NCBI GenBank assembly: GCA_023382335.1
Contig: JAMCPM010000008.1
Location: forward strand, 1 to 64,000
Source of the DNA: Actinomycetota bacterium
Lineage (GTDB): Bacteria > Actinomycetota > Thermoleophilia > BMS3ABIN01
DNA: 64,000 nucleotides
Direction: 5' to 3'
The notes beneath the pieces are model-generated. The model had not been told where the DNA came from. It was given only the letters and a program-made list of their open reading frames with translations, and made no database searches. The position numbers and the translations under genes are program-made. Below are positions 8,262 to 15,919 of the stretch, piece after piece. The stretch's first letter is position 1, and every line of letters begins with the position of its first letter.

Positions 8262-10700
8262 TTACCACCAGATTAAAGGCTTTATTTTCTTGTAGTCCAA
8301 TTCGCTAATATCTATCTCAGAACCATCATCAAACTCAGTCTTTTTGCCGTCTATGTGCTTTATCATTCTTCCCGACAAATTAGAAAGACTTTCGGCAATA
8401 TCAATGTCTGGATACAACTTTGACAAGTCTACAACTGCGCGATTTTTCTTCTCATCAACTTCCATAGCGGCAAGCATTTTTTCATCCTTCATAAAAACGT
8501 ACTCGTTGTATGGGGATCTACCAGGTACGTTAAATAAGTCGCAGTCCTCATATTTGCAATTGTCTAACGCTTCCTCATACTGTTCGAGTTCATAGTATTT
8601 GAAGAATCCGCCACCCTGCCAACCAACATCTTTGGTCAAATGAGGTCTTCTATCTGATTCCAGACACGAAATATTTCTATCGCCATTAAGAACCCACTTC
8701 ATTCTACCTTTCACACCTAGTCGCTGCCCTTTTTCTGTTTCATATATTTCTTCAAAATGGTCGCCCATTTCAATGCCAATCCACTTTCTACCTAATTTGT
8801 GAGCAACTGCTGTTGTTGTACCTATTCCTAAAAAGTAATCCATAACAATTTGATCTTTTTCTGTTGTGGATTGAATGATTCGCCTCAACAGGTTTTCCGG
8901 TTTTTGTGAAGAGGTAAAGCTGAAACTTTCACTAACTCTCATTTCTGATTGTGTGAAGGAAAAGATGTCGTTCCAAATGTCTCCTACTGGAAATAATTTC
9001 TCTCCTTCTGGGATTTCAACTTTTTCAAGTTCCAAGGAACCGTCATTCCACTTTTCAATCTTATATTCGAAATCAGCTATCTTTTTTGGGGCTACTTTTT
9101 TCGGAAATGCTATTAGGTCCAGCCAACCGATGTTTAAATTAGTTGTATTTCTGTTTGGCTTCCATAATTTCCGAAATAGATATTTGTCGTTGCGACAGTA
9201 AAATAAAGTTTGGTGTTTAAGTTGAAAATTATCACCAAAACTTTTGTACCCGAACAAATCTGCTTCCTCATCCTTTGTAGCGTTCGTGTCAAATATTATC
9301 TCTGTAAGTTGAGAGAATTTACCTTTTATAAGCTCCTTGCCATAATCATTTGCATTGTCATCTAAATGAAGCCAAAAACTTCCATCGCTATTCAAAAACT
9401 CAAAGCCGGCACTTAATCTGTCATTCATTAAACTCAACCAGCTGGAATCTTTAAACTTATCGAGATAAGGAAAATCATCCCCCGTATTAAATGGTGGATC
9501 GATGTATATTGATTGAATCTTTCCTTGGAACTTTGGAAGAATGGTCTGTAGGGCTTGGTAGTTTTCACTCTTAATAAGCCAGCCATCTAATTGATTGTCT
9601 AAATCGTTGAAGAGGGACAGTATTTCATTTTCAAGTGCTTTAAAATGCTTTGTATCTATTGGTAAGTGAGCGAATTTCTTCTCTATCTTTTTTTCTTTAG
9701 AGCCACTTTTAAAAATATCGCTAGCTTTGAACTTCTTATCTGCAATTCCCAGAGCTTGCCATTCTTTTATTTGATCTTTCATCCCCCCTGCTTTTAAAAT
9801 TTTGTTTACAACCGCCAGGTCGCCGATCCTGTCGAGCGTAATAACATAATTGCTATTGCGAACAAACTTTGGTTTATTCCAGACTCTTACCAACTCTTCT
9901 TCAAACTGACTTATAAAATCAATGGTCTTAAAAGCAATATCTTTGAGAACCTGTAATTCATTAATTCTATCTTTTGACCAATCGTTTGCACCCACCCAAA
10001 AGTATTGATAACTCCATAGCTTAAACTGTTCTTTCAAAAAAGCGTTCGCATTCTTGTTGATAAAATAATCCACTTGCGACTGTCGATTAAATATCTTAAA
10101 CGCCTTAAGAAGTTGCTCTTCAGATATGCGAATCTTTTTCTTCTTCAGCTCTTTTAGAATTACATCATGTTTCGTTTTTGCACCACCCTTTGAATAATTC
10201 ACCGCAAAAACTATTACTCCATCTGTCCTAATATTTTTTAAGTCGAACACTAGTGATCGCTTCTCATTGGCTCTTTTGCCCTGCATGGTGGACGCATCGA
10301 AGAATAGCTTTAGGTCATCGAATTCAATTGGGAGGCTCCGAAATATATTGTCCGTTTTGACATAGAAGAGCATGTGCGTTTTCCAAAAAAGAATTACATC
10401 TTGCTCATTCGTATACACCTTTTCGTAAACATTGTTATGGAATGGTGTGGAATTAAAAAGGATTGAACCGCTCTCAGAGAAATACCGGCTGAAGAAGGAA
10501 AATAATTTATCAAATAGTTCCTCCCGAAAAGCAGGATATTTTTTTACCGTTTTATCAATATCTGCCTTTAATAGTTTTTCAATTTGCGAATAATATCGGG
10601 ACTTTATCCGCATCAGATTTATGAACCCACCCTCACCTTCAATCTTCACTCCAACAAATACTTCTTGAAGGGCTTTAAAAAAATTCTCTTCTTTGGTCAT
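8262..10700 (-). CDS. Type III restriction-modification Mod subunit (DNA methyltransferase)
   Basis: This 812-residue N6-adenine/N4-cytosine methyltransferase is of the beta arrangement. The catalytic DPPFNTG is at 401-407 and comes before the S-adenosylmethionine motif DYFLGIGTTT at 621-630. The stretch between them should hold the target-recognition region, and WNDIFSFTQSE fits the Mod-type segment before motif I. Mod provides sequence recognition and protective methylation and partners Res immediately downstream. The protein is odd in carrying about 350 residues before the methyltransferase core, longer than in classical Mod proteins (DPPY usually near residue 120). The start at 10700 has a GAGGAT ribosome-binding site 3-4 bases upstream. 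Confidence 0.88.
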   Translation of the reverse strand: MTKEENFFKALQEVFVGVKIEGEGGFINLMRIKSRYYSQIEKLLKADIDKTVKKYPAFREELFDKLFSFFSRYFSESGSILFNSTPFHNNVYEKVYTNEQDVILFWKTHMLFYVKTDNIFRSLPIEFDDLKLFFDASTMQGKRANEKRSLVFDLKNIRTDGVIVFAVNYSKGGAKTKHDVILKELKKKKIRISEEQLLKAFKIFNRQSQVDYFINKNANAFLKEQFKLWSYQYFWVGANDWSKDRINELQVLKDIAFKTIDFISQFEEELVRVWNKPKFVRNSNYVITLDRIGDLAVVNKILKAGGMKDQIKEWQALGIADKKFKASDIFKSGSKEKKIEKKFAHLPIDTKHFKALENEILSLFNDLDNQLDGWLIKSENYQALQTILPKFQGKIQSIYIDPPFNTGDDFPYLDKFKDSSWLSLMNDRLSAGFEFLNSDGSFWLHLDDNANDYGKELIKGKFSQLTEIIFDTNATKDEEADLFGYKSFGDNFQLKHQTLFYCRNDKYLFRKLWKPNRNTTNLNIGWLDLIAFPKKVAPKKIADFEYKIEKWNDGSLELEKVEIPEGEKLFPVGDIWNDIFSFTQSEMRVSESFSFTSSQKPENLLRRIIQSTTEKDQIVMDYFLGIGTTTAVAHKLGRKWIGIEMGDHFEEIYETEKGQRLGVKGRMKWVLNGDRNISCLESDRRPHLTKDVGWQGGGFFKYYELEQYEEALDNCKYEDCDLFNVPGRSPYNEYVFMKDEKMLAAMEVDEKKNRAVVDLSKLYPDIDIAESLSNLSGRMIKHIDGKKTEFDDGSEIDISELDYKKIKPLIWW

Positions 10701-10734
10701 ATTATCCTCAGATTTTAGTGTTTTATACGTAACC

Positions 10735-10763
10735 AGTATAAGGCTATTTAGTTGATATATGAA
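10735..10763 (-). promoter_or_regulatory. Candidate sigma-70-type promoter for mod-res
   Basis: On the minus strand TATACT (10740-10735) lies 17 bp from TTCATA (10763-10758), about 35 bp upstream of the mod start. The -10 is good and the -35 weak. This is a consensus match only. Confidence 0.4.
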
Positions 10764-10784
10764 TACTTTTATGTTGTTTTAGCA

Positions 10785-10811
10785 ATTTTGTAATACATAA
10801 CATTACAAAAT
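10785..10811. promoter_or_regulatory. Perfect 10-bp inverted repeat upstream of mod (candidate operator)
   Basis: ATTTTGTAAT, 7-bp spacer, ATTACAAAAT. The arms are perfect, there is no T-run typical of a terminator, and the position just upstream of the mod promoter suggests a protein-binding site. The rest of the 287-bp gap between mod and the divergent gene at 10988 is AT-rich with no other signal seen. Confidence 0.45.
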
Positions 10812-10987
10812 GAAGCGGACAGAAGTTATTCGTTGACAGCTTCTAGATACGGTGATAAATTTTCCGGCTGATGAGCCAATACAATCAGTTTAGTCGGAAA
10901 TGCTCGTTTCCGCGGTAATCATATCGCTTTTTGTAGCAATGCTCATCTTTATCATACTTTCCGCCCCAATTATGAAAGGAGCAGGTA

Positions 10988-11533
10988 ATGCTTTCGATAA
11001 CTGGATTTTTTTGGATTTTAATTATCGTGCTCATTGTCGCAACAATCTTAAGACTCACTAAGAATCTCAAAGAGGAAAACGTAGTTCAAAGATGGGGTGC
11101 TTATCTCCCTGGGCAGAATCAAGCGGGCGAGGAATATTTAGCTCTTGCCGAGCAAGAAATTGCAAAGAGAAACACAAACTTCACCAAAGAGCGAATCAAT
11201 TTCGGTCTAACAGGTCAGGGTGGGCCTGCTTTAAGAATCGTCTATAGCCCTACTTATTCGAGCTACATCACCTATGACATAACTGGTGATGACCTCTTCC
11301 TCCATTACGTCCTGTATCGAAGAGGTGATTGGTTCTACAGTATTCCATTTCTCGGCAAGATCTTATTTCGGCTGTTTAAGAACATTTACGTCCATGACCA
11401 TAACAAGCTGATTGGCTTTGCCTCCGTAACCATCGACTGCGCCAAGGAAGCCGCCGGCAATCTCATGGATAAATTCAGCATGGACAAATCGAAGCGAATC
11501 AAGGAATCCAGTGGTCTGCTTGGTCCGCTTTAG
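10988..11533 (+). CDS. Membrane-anchored hypothetical protein
   Basis: This 181-residue protein has a hydrophobic N-terminal anchor (about residues 4-23), a basic stop-transfer region and a soluble domain of about 150 residues rich in aromatic residues. A second moderately hydrophobic stretch (FYSIPFLGKILFRLF) lies near 110-130. The ribosome-binding site AAAGGAG is about 6 bases before the ATG. No family is recognised. It is convergent with the VirD4-like gene and overlaps its end by 4 bp, so it belongs to the mobile element by position. One possibility is an envelope component for DNA transfer or an accessory of the ATPase; this is only a guess from location. Confidence 0.55.
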   Translation: MLSITGFFWILIIVLIVATILRLTKNLKEENVVQRWGAYLPGQNQAGEEYLALAEQEIAKRNTNFTKERINFGLTGQGGPALRIVYSPTYSSYITYDITGDDLFLHYVLYRRGDWFYSIPFLGKILFRLFKNIYVHDHNKLIGFASVTIDCAKEAAGNLMDKFSMDKSKRIKESSGLLGPL

Positions 11534-12921
11534 TCTAGGAAGCTATAGGGCTCGTCCTGCTCGGCGGCAATTGGATCAGGGAATGTGACAACTTCTGAAT
11601 CGGGAAAAGTAACTTCTTCGTCCAGTTTGGCTAAGCTGATTGTTCTTCCTGATTCCTTATTAAGTCGTCTAAGCGTTGCCAGATTCTGTTCCAGTCGCCA
11701 GCTTTCTTCCAAATCGAAGGTTCGGAATGTCATATGATCTTTGCCCTTCGTTTTTAGAATGGCGACCTGAGTTGGAAGGCCGATTAGTTCGCTTATGCCT
11801 TCCTCCCTCTGCTCGTCCTTCGTGAAATAGGTATATGAGTCCTCGTTTCTGAGCTTCCAATCATATGGGTCGTAATCTTTGATGTACTTCACGATCAGTT
11901 CAGCGTCCTGCCTGTCGCATCTGTAAATAACAAAGTTCTTTGCGTTGCCGAGGATGATATCTCGTAATTGCTGGTCGAGCTGAACAAGACTCTGATGTGC
12001 CAGGACAAGGGATAGGCCGTATTTCCTGGCTTCGCTCATGATCTCCGCAAAACTCAACGTTGCGTAGTTCTGAAACTCGTCCACATATAGATAAAATGGC
12101 TTCCTGGCTGACGGCGGTAAATCAACTCTCGACATTGCTGCCATTTGGATTTTGGCCACGAATAGAGCTCCAAGAAGAAAGCTGTTTGTTCTCAATACTC
12201 CCTTAGCCAGATTTATGAGGACCACTTTCTCTTCATCCATAATCTGCCTGAAATCAATCGTTGATTTCTTGGCTGAGAGCATGAGACGGATTCTTGGATC
12301 GCTTGTAAATGAGGAAACTTTGTTGAGTGTAGATTCGATGTTCGATATTCTCTCTTTCTCATTCCACTTCTCATATCTGTTGTGCCAGAAGGAATCGACG
12401 GCCTCATAAGTCACGTGCTTCATTTTTTCTTTGCGGAACTGTTCATTTGTGAGAAGCGGTTCGATGTCGAGCATCGTTCCGCCCGCTTCGATGAGGGTCA
12501 AAACAGCATTCCGCAATATCTCGATCAGCCTGGGTGTCTTGTCATCTGAGAGGTTCCAGATTTTCCTGAAAACCTCGATGAGCTCCAAGGTCTGGGTGTA
12601 CGGGTCGATTCCTTCTTGCTGTTCGAGAGGGTTGAAACCAATGATGTTGTCGGGGTCGGTCATTTCGACCAGGGTGACGTTTCGAAAGTCGTCAAGATTT
12701 CCAACTATGTCATTCACTAAATCGCCGTGAGGATCAATAACCCCACATCCATTGCCGTTCATGATATCGCCGAGTATCCAGGTCGCCAGACCCTTTGACT
12801 TGCCAACACCTGAACTACCAAGCACATAGACGTGTGTAGATCTGTCCTCTTCGGGCAAATAAAAACCGACGACCTCGTCGGCATCGTCATAGGTCATACC
12901 AATTTTCAGAGCTGAATCCAT
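11530..12921 (-). CDS. VirD4/TraG-like DNA-transfer ATPase (type IV coupling protein family)
   Basis: This 463-residue FtsK/HerA-superfamily ATPase has Walker A GSSGVGKS at 35-42, a downstream IDPHGDL motif and Walker B FYLYVDEFQNYAT near 275. A sensor-like segment (LVLAHQSLVQLD) follows soon after. The DPHGD and DEFQ(N) motifs are typical of TraD/TraG-type coupling proteins, which dock relaxase-DNA at a secretion channel. No N-terminal membrane helices are present, as in many coupling-type ATPases of small integrative elements. No relaxase or other secretion genes are obvious in the window, so the element may be mobilised rather than self-conjugating. The gene lies downstream of the excisionase-like gene in the minus-strand element operon. 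Confidence 0.75.
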   Translation of the reverse strand: MDSALKIGMTYDDADEVVGFYLPEEDRSTHVYVLGSSGVGKSKGLATWILGDIMNGNGCGVIDPHGDLVNDIVGNLDDFRNVTLVEMTDPDNIIGFNPLEQQEGIDPYTQTLELIEVFRKIWNLSDDKTPRLIEILRNAVLTLIEAGGTMLDIEPLLTNEQFRKEKMKHVTYEAVDSFWHNRYEKWNEKERISNIESTLNKVSSFTSDPRIRLMLSAKKSTIDFRQIMDEEKVVLINLAKGVLRTNSFLLGALFVAKIQMAAMSRVDLPPSARKPFYLYVDEFQNYATLSFAEIMSEARKYGLSLVLAHQSLVQLDQQLRDIILGNAKNFVIYRCDRQDAELIVKYIKDYDPYDWKLRNEDSYTYFTKDEQREEGISELIGLPTQVAILKTKGKDHMTFRTFDLEESWRLEQNLATLRRLNKESGRTISLAKLDEEVTFPDSEVVTFPDPIAAEQDEPYSFLD

Positions 12922-12955
12922 ATTGAATGATTATATTCCGAGCCTTAATCATTGC

Positions 12956-13279
12956 TCAAGAATAATCAGAACTCTTCTGCTCAATCCAGTCCATCAAGCT
13001 TTTCATCGGAATGCGGATTGAGCGTTCACTAAGTCTTATCGCGATCTTGCCCCATTCACCGTTATAGAGCATCTGATAGGCGGTCGAGCGGGACATTCCG
13101 CACAAAGCTCCTGCTTCAGTAATCTTGAGAAGTAGACGGTCTTTGTACAGATCCATGCAAGGTGGTTCGTAAACAGCGAATTTCTCTGGCTCGGTTTTTA
13201 GAACCTTTGCGATCTCACGTAATTTTTGTTGGCATTCTTCAACAAGTTCCAGCGCCTGTTTGCAGTTTTCACAACCCAT
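12956..13279 (-). CDS. Excisionase-like helix-turn-helix protein
   Basis: About 107 residues from the ATG at 13279, chosen because AAGGAGG lies 5 bases upstream; an earlier in-frame start at 13354 lacks such a site. The N-terminus has CENCKQ and a short coiled coil. The C-terminal half is a MerR/excisionase-type winged helix (LLKITEAGALCGMSRSTAYQ followed by a basic strand and RIPMKSLMDWI). This is the standard helix-turn-helix_17 DNA-binding layout used by excisionases and small element regulators. It likely acts on element DNA, either as a directionality factor for the recombinase or as a regulator of the transfer gene 34 bp downstream. Confidence 0.7.
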   Translation of the reverse strand: MGCENCKQALELVEECQQKLREIAKVLKTEPEKFAVYEPPCMDLYKDRLLLKITEAGALCGMSRSTAYQMLYNGEWGKIAIRLSERSIRIPMKSLMDWIEQKSSDYS

Positions 13280-13356
13280 CGTTCCTCCTTCAGTTTCGAT
13301 TATCACTTTGAAAGAATAAAGGCACAGTTTTGAGCTGTGCCTTATTTTGCGCAATT

Positions 13357-13785
13357 TTAGCGCATGATACTTTGAACCTTTCCTCCCGACGCTATGACAA
13401 CCGAATCAAGAAGCTGTATGCCCAAGATCTCTGATGATTTCCTGAGCCGTTCTGTCAGATTCATGTCTTCCATGCTTGGTTCGGGACTGCCACTCGGGTG
13501 GTTGTGAACAGCAATGATGGCCACCGTGCCGTTTATGACGGCTTTTCTCATCACGTCTGCCGGTCTGACTATGCATGAATTCACACAACCGATTGCGGTC
13601 AGCTCTTTCTCGATCACCTGATTCCTGGCGTTGAGGTGGAGAATCCAGAAGCACTCGCGGTCGGCCATTGCTTCCTCGCTCATGTTTCCCTGAACGAACT
13701 TGGCCACGTCATGCGGAGAGCGGATAGGTTCACCCTTGGCGATATCCCTGACCTTCAGAAGTTCAAGATTCATGGCGTCCAGCAC
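13357..13785 (-). CDS. RadC-like JAMM/MPN-domain protein
   Basis: This 142-residue protein has the complete JAMM signature HNHPSGSPEPSMEDMNLT (His-x-His-Pro, Ser and Asp ligands) around residues 94-111, preceded by a conserved RADVMRKAV-like segment. It lacks the N-terminal helix-hairpin-helix of chromosomal RadC and so is the short form common on plasmids, phages and integrative elements, including relatives of YeeS. The biochemical role is unresolved; zinc-dependent hydrolase chemistry is implied by the ligands. Its start overlaps the end of the DUF6908-like gene by 16 bp, placing it in the same operon. Confidence 0.85.
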   Translation of the reverse strand: MLDAMNLELLKVRDIAKGEPIRSPHDVAKFVQGNMSEEAMADRECFWILHLNARNQVIEKELTAIGCVNSCIVRPADVMRKAVINGTVAIIAVHNHPSGSPEPSMEDMNLTERLRKSSEILGIQLLDSVVIASGGKVQSIMR

Positions 13786-14174
13786 CCGACCCTCTCGAAC
13801 CCCTGCTCAAGGATGTATGAAAGCCACTGGTTCAGAAAGACGTTTAAGTCCTTCTTGGCCTTTAGATACACCTGACTGGGCGCAGGATAGACTTCGCGGT
13901 AGCCGAAGCTGTCCTGATAGGTCAGGGCCTCAGCCATTTTCATTTCCGGGTAGATTCTTACTTCCATGTCCGGGTCGGGAATCATGTCGCCGTTCTGCTT
14001 GAAGTAGTGGCTCAGGGCAATGGTGACTGATTCTTCGTCTTCGTGAAGAAGATCAACGTTCAGCTCCATGAAACCGCGAGCCCGGAATTGCTGATATTGC
14101 GGTATGTCCTCCATGTCCTCCCCCAGAATTTTCTCCAACTTTGCGAAAATCCGTTCGTAGATTGTCAGGGTCAT
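13770..14174 (-). CDS. DUF6908-like hypothetical protein
   Basis: About 134 residues from the ATG at 14174 (AAGGAGG ribosome-binding site 5 bases upstream). It starts MTLTIYERIFAKLEKILG, then an acidic and aromatic middle (VRIYPEMKMAEALTYQDSFG) and ends in a helical stretch. This pattern resembles DUF6908, a small family on conjugative and integrative elements, often next to RadC and replication-relaxation genes as here. The function is unknown. It is the first gene of the DUF6908-radC-excisionase-coupling ATPase set. Confidence 0.6.
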   Translation of the reverse strand: MTLTIYERIFAKLEKILGEDMEDIPQYQQFRARGFMELNVDLLHEDEESVTIALSHYFKQNGDMIPDPDMEVRIYPEMKMAEALTYQDSFGYREVYPAPSQVYLKAKKDLNVFLNQWLSYILEQGFERVGCWTP

Positions 14175-14364
14175 GACTTCCTCCTTAAATTGGTGTGCGG
14201 GCATGCAGAGGCCAGCACAGGTTTTGGGAAACGCATTGGGTGGGTGGCGGTACTTTGAGCCTTCGGCCCGATTCAGGGACGCTTACCCGCAGCCTGAACC
14301 GGACCTTCCGAAGCCGGTGAAGAGCAGTACCTACCGAATGTTCAAAGTGCGTGGTAAGTTTTCG
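14175..14364. other. Probable promoter/leader region of the element operon
   Basis: This interval, more GC-rich than its flanks, lies between the terminator at 14365-14407 and the DUF6908-like start. Several short Gly/Pro-type self-complementary patches are visible, but I cannot build a convincing structure or assign a promoter. No protein-coding frame is supported. Confidence 0.35.
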
Positions 14365-14407
14365 AAAAAGAGCCTTGTCCTTTTGGGATCTAACTCCGAA
14401 GGCTCTT
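14365..14407 (-). terminator. Terminator after the replication-relaxation gene
   Basis: On the minus strand AAGAGCCTT, a 22-base loop, AAGGCTCTT and then further T residues (five in a row in all) lie 12 bp after the stop of the replication-relaxation gene. The stem is perfect over 9 bp; the large loop lowers confidence. Confidence 0.6.
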
Positions 14408-14418
14408 GCCCTGGCGGG

Positions 14419-15258
14419 CTATTCCAACAAAGAAGTTGGTGAATCTGTGAAGGGAGAAAGCCATATGCTTCCTAGGGGGCTTTTTCTCTGAATCTCTGAG
14501 AAGGTCGTAAACAGAAACATCTGCCTCCCCCCAGCTTTCCCTGTCGCCTGAATCAAATTGACCAGGCGTCTTTCACTTTCCGCGACCGTCAGGACGCGAA
14601 AGTGATTAAAACCGTATTCCTCTGTGTACTGTCGTGATTTCCAATATCTTTTGTAAGCTGTCACCTTCTCAGCGAACCGCGACAGCGTTTCCGTTCCCAT
14701 ATCTACTTCCAAGAAGAAGATATGTTTGCCTCTCCCGCTCTGTATTCCAAAGAATGCGTCAGGTGCGACGACGAAATACTTCTTCTTGGCTCCCGTTACG
14801 GAAATCCGGCGCAGGTGCGATTTGTCGCCCCGCTGATAGAAAAAGATCTCTTCCGGTCTTCCAGCAAGCGCGATATCAAGACAAACCTTGAACTCCGAAA
14901 CCCCGAGCGTGTGATCCATGAACAGCCATTCAACGCGGTTGCTGGCGCGGTTCCATCTAATCTTGTGGCGATCCACTTCAAGCGAAGTCGCCACAATGTC
15001 AGCCCCACGCTTGTCGAGGGCGTAAACTGCCTGTGCGATGACGGAAGTTGCCGGACGCTCAAGGCGATCCACAAATTGGTGCTCGTTGAGTTTCTTGAGG
15101 CGCATATTGCATGCCACCAATGAAGCGTTGGGGAAAAAGAGCCGCTGGATCTGGTCGCGCTTCAAAAACCGGTTCTCGTAAACGCTCAGGATTATGGATA
15201 CATCCCGAGTAGTAAGAACCATTGGCGATATTCGATTGTTCTCTCTTTTTCTTGTCAT
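14419..15258 (-). CDS. Replication-relaxation family protein
   Basis: This 279-residue protein has an N-terminal winged helix-turn-helix (about residues 14-75, with RDVSIILSVYENRFLKRDQI and a wing) and a C-terminal domain with WLFMDHTLGVSEFKV, PDAFFGI and FFLEVDMGTETLSRF. The latter contains the E/D-x-D and metal-ligand-like residues expected of a restriction-endonuclease-like fold. The layout matches the replication-relaxation family (PF13814), found on plasmids and integrative elements and presumed to act at replication or transfer origins. The 190-nt inverted-repeat structure (15275-15465) lies 16 bp in front of its start, so that structure is either its mRNA leader or its DNA target. Confidence 0.75.
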   Translation of the reverse strand: MTRKRENNRISPMVLTTRDVSIILSVYENRFLKRDQIQRLFFPNASLVACNMRLKKLNEHQFVDRLERPATSVIAQAVYALDKRGADIVATSLEVDRHKIRWNRASNRVEWLFMDHTLGVSEFKVCLDIALAGRPEEIFFYQRGDKSHLRRISVTGAKKKYFVVAPDAFFGIQSGRGKHIFFLEVDMGTETLSRFAEKVTAYKRYWKSRQYTEEYGFNHFRVLTVAESERRLVNLIQATGKAGGRQMFLFTTFSEIQRKSPLGSIWLSPFTDSPTSLLE

Positions 15259-15274
15259 TGGTTTTCGTGTTTTT

Positions 15275-15465
15275 CACCAGGGGAAATTAAGCGACCGAAG
15301 GAAGCGCCGTCTGGCTGTAAGCCAGACTTCCCGCGCCTCGACGTAGTGAACCCGTAGGGCGAGGGGCGGGAAGTCGGGCTTCGTTTCGACCTACAAACGA
15401 AGACAGACGGCGCAGGATTGAAGTGGGCTAAATGCCCCGCAAATCCTGTTAATTTCCCCCTGGTG
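15275..15465. ncRNA. Large multi-stem structured element (RNA or DNA origin)
   Basis: A closing stem pairs CACCAGGGGAAATTAA (15275-15290) with 15449-15465, with one bulged base. Inside, GCGCCGTCTG (15304-15313) pairs with 15404-15413, GACTTCCCGC (15325-15334) with 15366-15375 and then CCTCG (15336-15340) with 15360-15364. CTTCGTTT (15379-15386) folds on 15395-15402, and AGGATT (15414-15419) pairs with 15442-15447 around a GGGC/GCCC hairpin. An alternative hairpin GTCTGGC-tgtaa-GCCAGAC (15309-15327) competes with the second stem. The fold is nested and nearly saturates the segment, which is much richer in GC than its surroundings. It lies between two minus-strand genes. It could be a 5' leader RNA, a stand-alone RNA, or a hairpin origin (oriT or replication) recognised by the adjacent protein. 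I know no named family matching it. Confidence 0.6.
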
Positions 15466-15487
15466 GTTTTAATGTTTTCAAGGTTTT

Positions 15488-15536
15488 GGGTCTTATAATT
15501 GGGTCTTACAGCGGTTGTAAGTATCAATGTAAGACC
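15488..15536. repeat. Iteron-like CTTAYA boxes
   Basis: GGGTCTTATA (15488) and GGGTCTTACA (15501) are direct repeats 13 bp apart, followed by TTGTAAG (15515) and ATGTAAGACC (15527) in the opposite orientation. The outer pair GGTCTTACA/TGTAAGACC is a perfect inverted repeat. Regular spacing of about one helical turn and closeness to the structured element suggest a replication or regulator binding cluster. Confidence 0.45.
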
Positions 15537-15691
15537 TATTGGGTGGGTTTAGGCGCTGTATCTGCCGCTTTCAGGGCTTCTCTTTCTTTGTCGAGCATCT
15601 CCTCGGCCGCATCCAAAAAGGCGGTCACCAGCTTATCCAGCTGGCGCTTGACCCTCTCAGGATCGATCTTTTTGGGATAGACCTCGATCAT
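15536..15691 (-). CDS. Small acidic/basic helical protein, 51 residues
   Basis: The frame runs from the ATG at 15691 to TAG at 15536-15538, with GGAGAGG 5-6 bases before the start. The product begins MIEVYPKKIDPERVKRQLDK and continues as one long amphipathic helix (roughly residues 11-43, rich in Glu, Lys and Ala) ending in a Pro/Thr tail. It has protein-like composition and a good ribosome-binding site. No family is recognised. It is the upstream neighbour of the structured element and the replication-relaxation gene and is divergent from the XRE regulator, so it may be an early element gene. Confidence 0.6.
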   Translation of the reverse strand: MIEVYPKKIDPERVKRQLDKLVTAFLDAAEEMLDKEREALKAADTAPKPTQ

Positions 15692-15715
15692 TTTTGCCTC
15701 TCCAAAGCTCTTAAA

Positions 15716-15729
15716 TCGTATGCTTACGA
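15716..15729. promoter_or_regulatory. Palindromic TCGTA-N4-TACGA box (candidate XRE operator)
   Basis: TCGTA (15716-15720) and TACGA (15725-15729) form a short perfect inverted repeat upstream of the 51-residue gene. The half-site ATCGTA recurs at 15801-15806 nearer the divergent XRE gene. A shared operator in the divergent region is a normal layout for XRE/ImmA-controlled elements. Confidence 0.4.
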
Positions 15730-15740
15730 TATAGTGAGGG

Positions 15741-15767
15741 AAAAAGAAACGGGATTTCTTTCCCGTT
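15741..15767 (-). terminator. Hairpin with T-tract in the divergent control region
   Basis: On the minus strand AACGGGA, a 6-base loop and TCCCGTT are followed by TCTTTTT. The form is that of a rho-independent terminator, but it lies upstream of the 51-residue gene, so it may be an attenuator of that transcript or act as insulation. Confidence 0.5.
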
Positions 15768-15862
15768 AGCTCCCTGCCCTGCTATATGTATTAAAATAAT
15801 ATCGTAGTCTTACAAGTGCCGTCAATAGGAAAGTTTTCCACAGATTGTGTATAAAAAGGGTC

Positions 15863-15891
15863 TTGCCAGAGTTCTGTTTCTGTTCTATATT
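15863..15891 (+). promoter_or_regulatory. Sigma-70-type promoter of the XRE-ImmA-recombinase operon
   Basis: TTGCCA (15863-15868), a 17-bp spacer and TATATT (15886-15891) lie 28 bp before the XRE start. A TTTTCCACA segment resembling a DnaA box lies about 30 bp upstream. Spacing and sequence are close to consensus. Confidence 0.65.
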
Positions 15892-15919
15892 AGGAGAAAT
15901 TAGCGTAAGGAAACGATAA

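Noticed and set aside
13280-13354. N-terminal extension of the excisionase-like protein
   Set aside because: The frame is open, but the strong AAGGAGG site is placed for the ATG at 13279, and the extra residues are not domain-like.
15255-15527. 90-codon minus-strand frame across the structured element
   Set aside because: The frame is fully explained by the inverted repeats, lacks a ribosome-binding site and has an Arg/Ser/Pro composition. The RNA/DNA structure is the better explanation.
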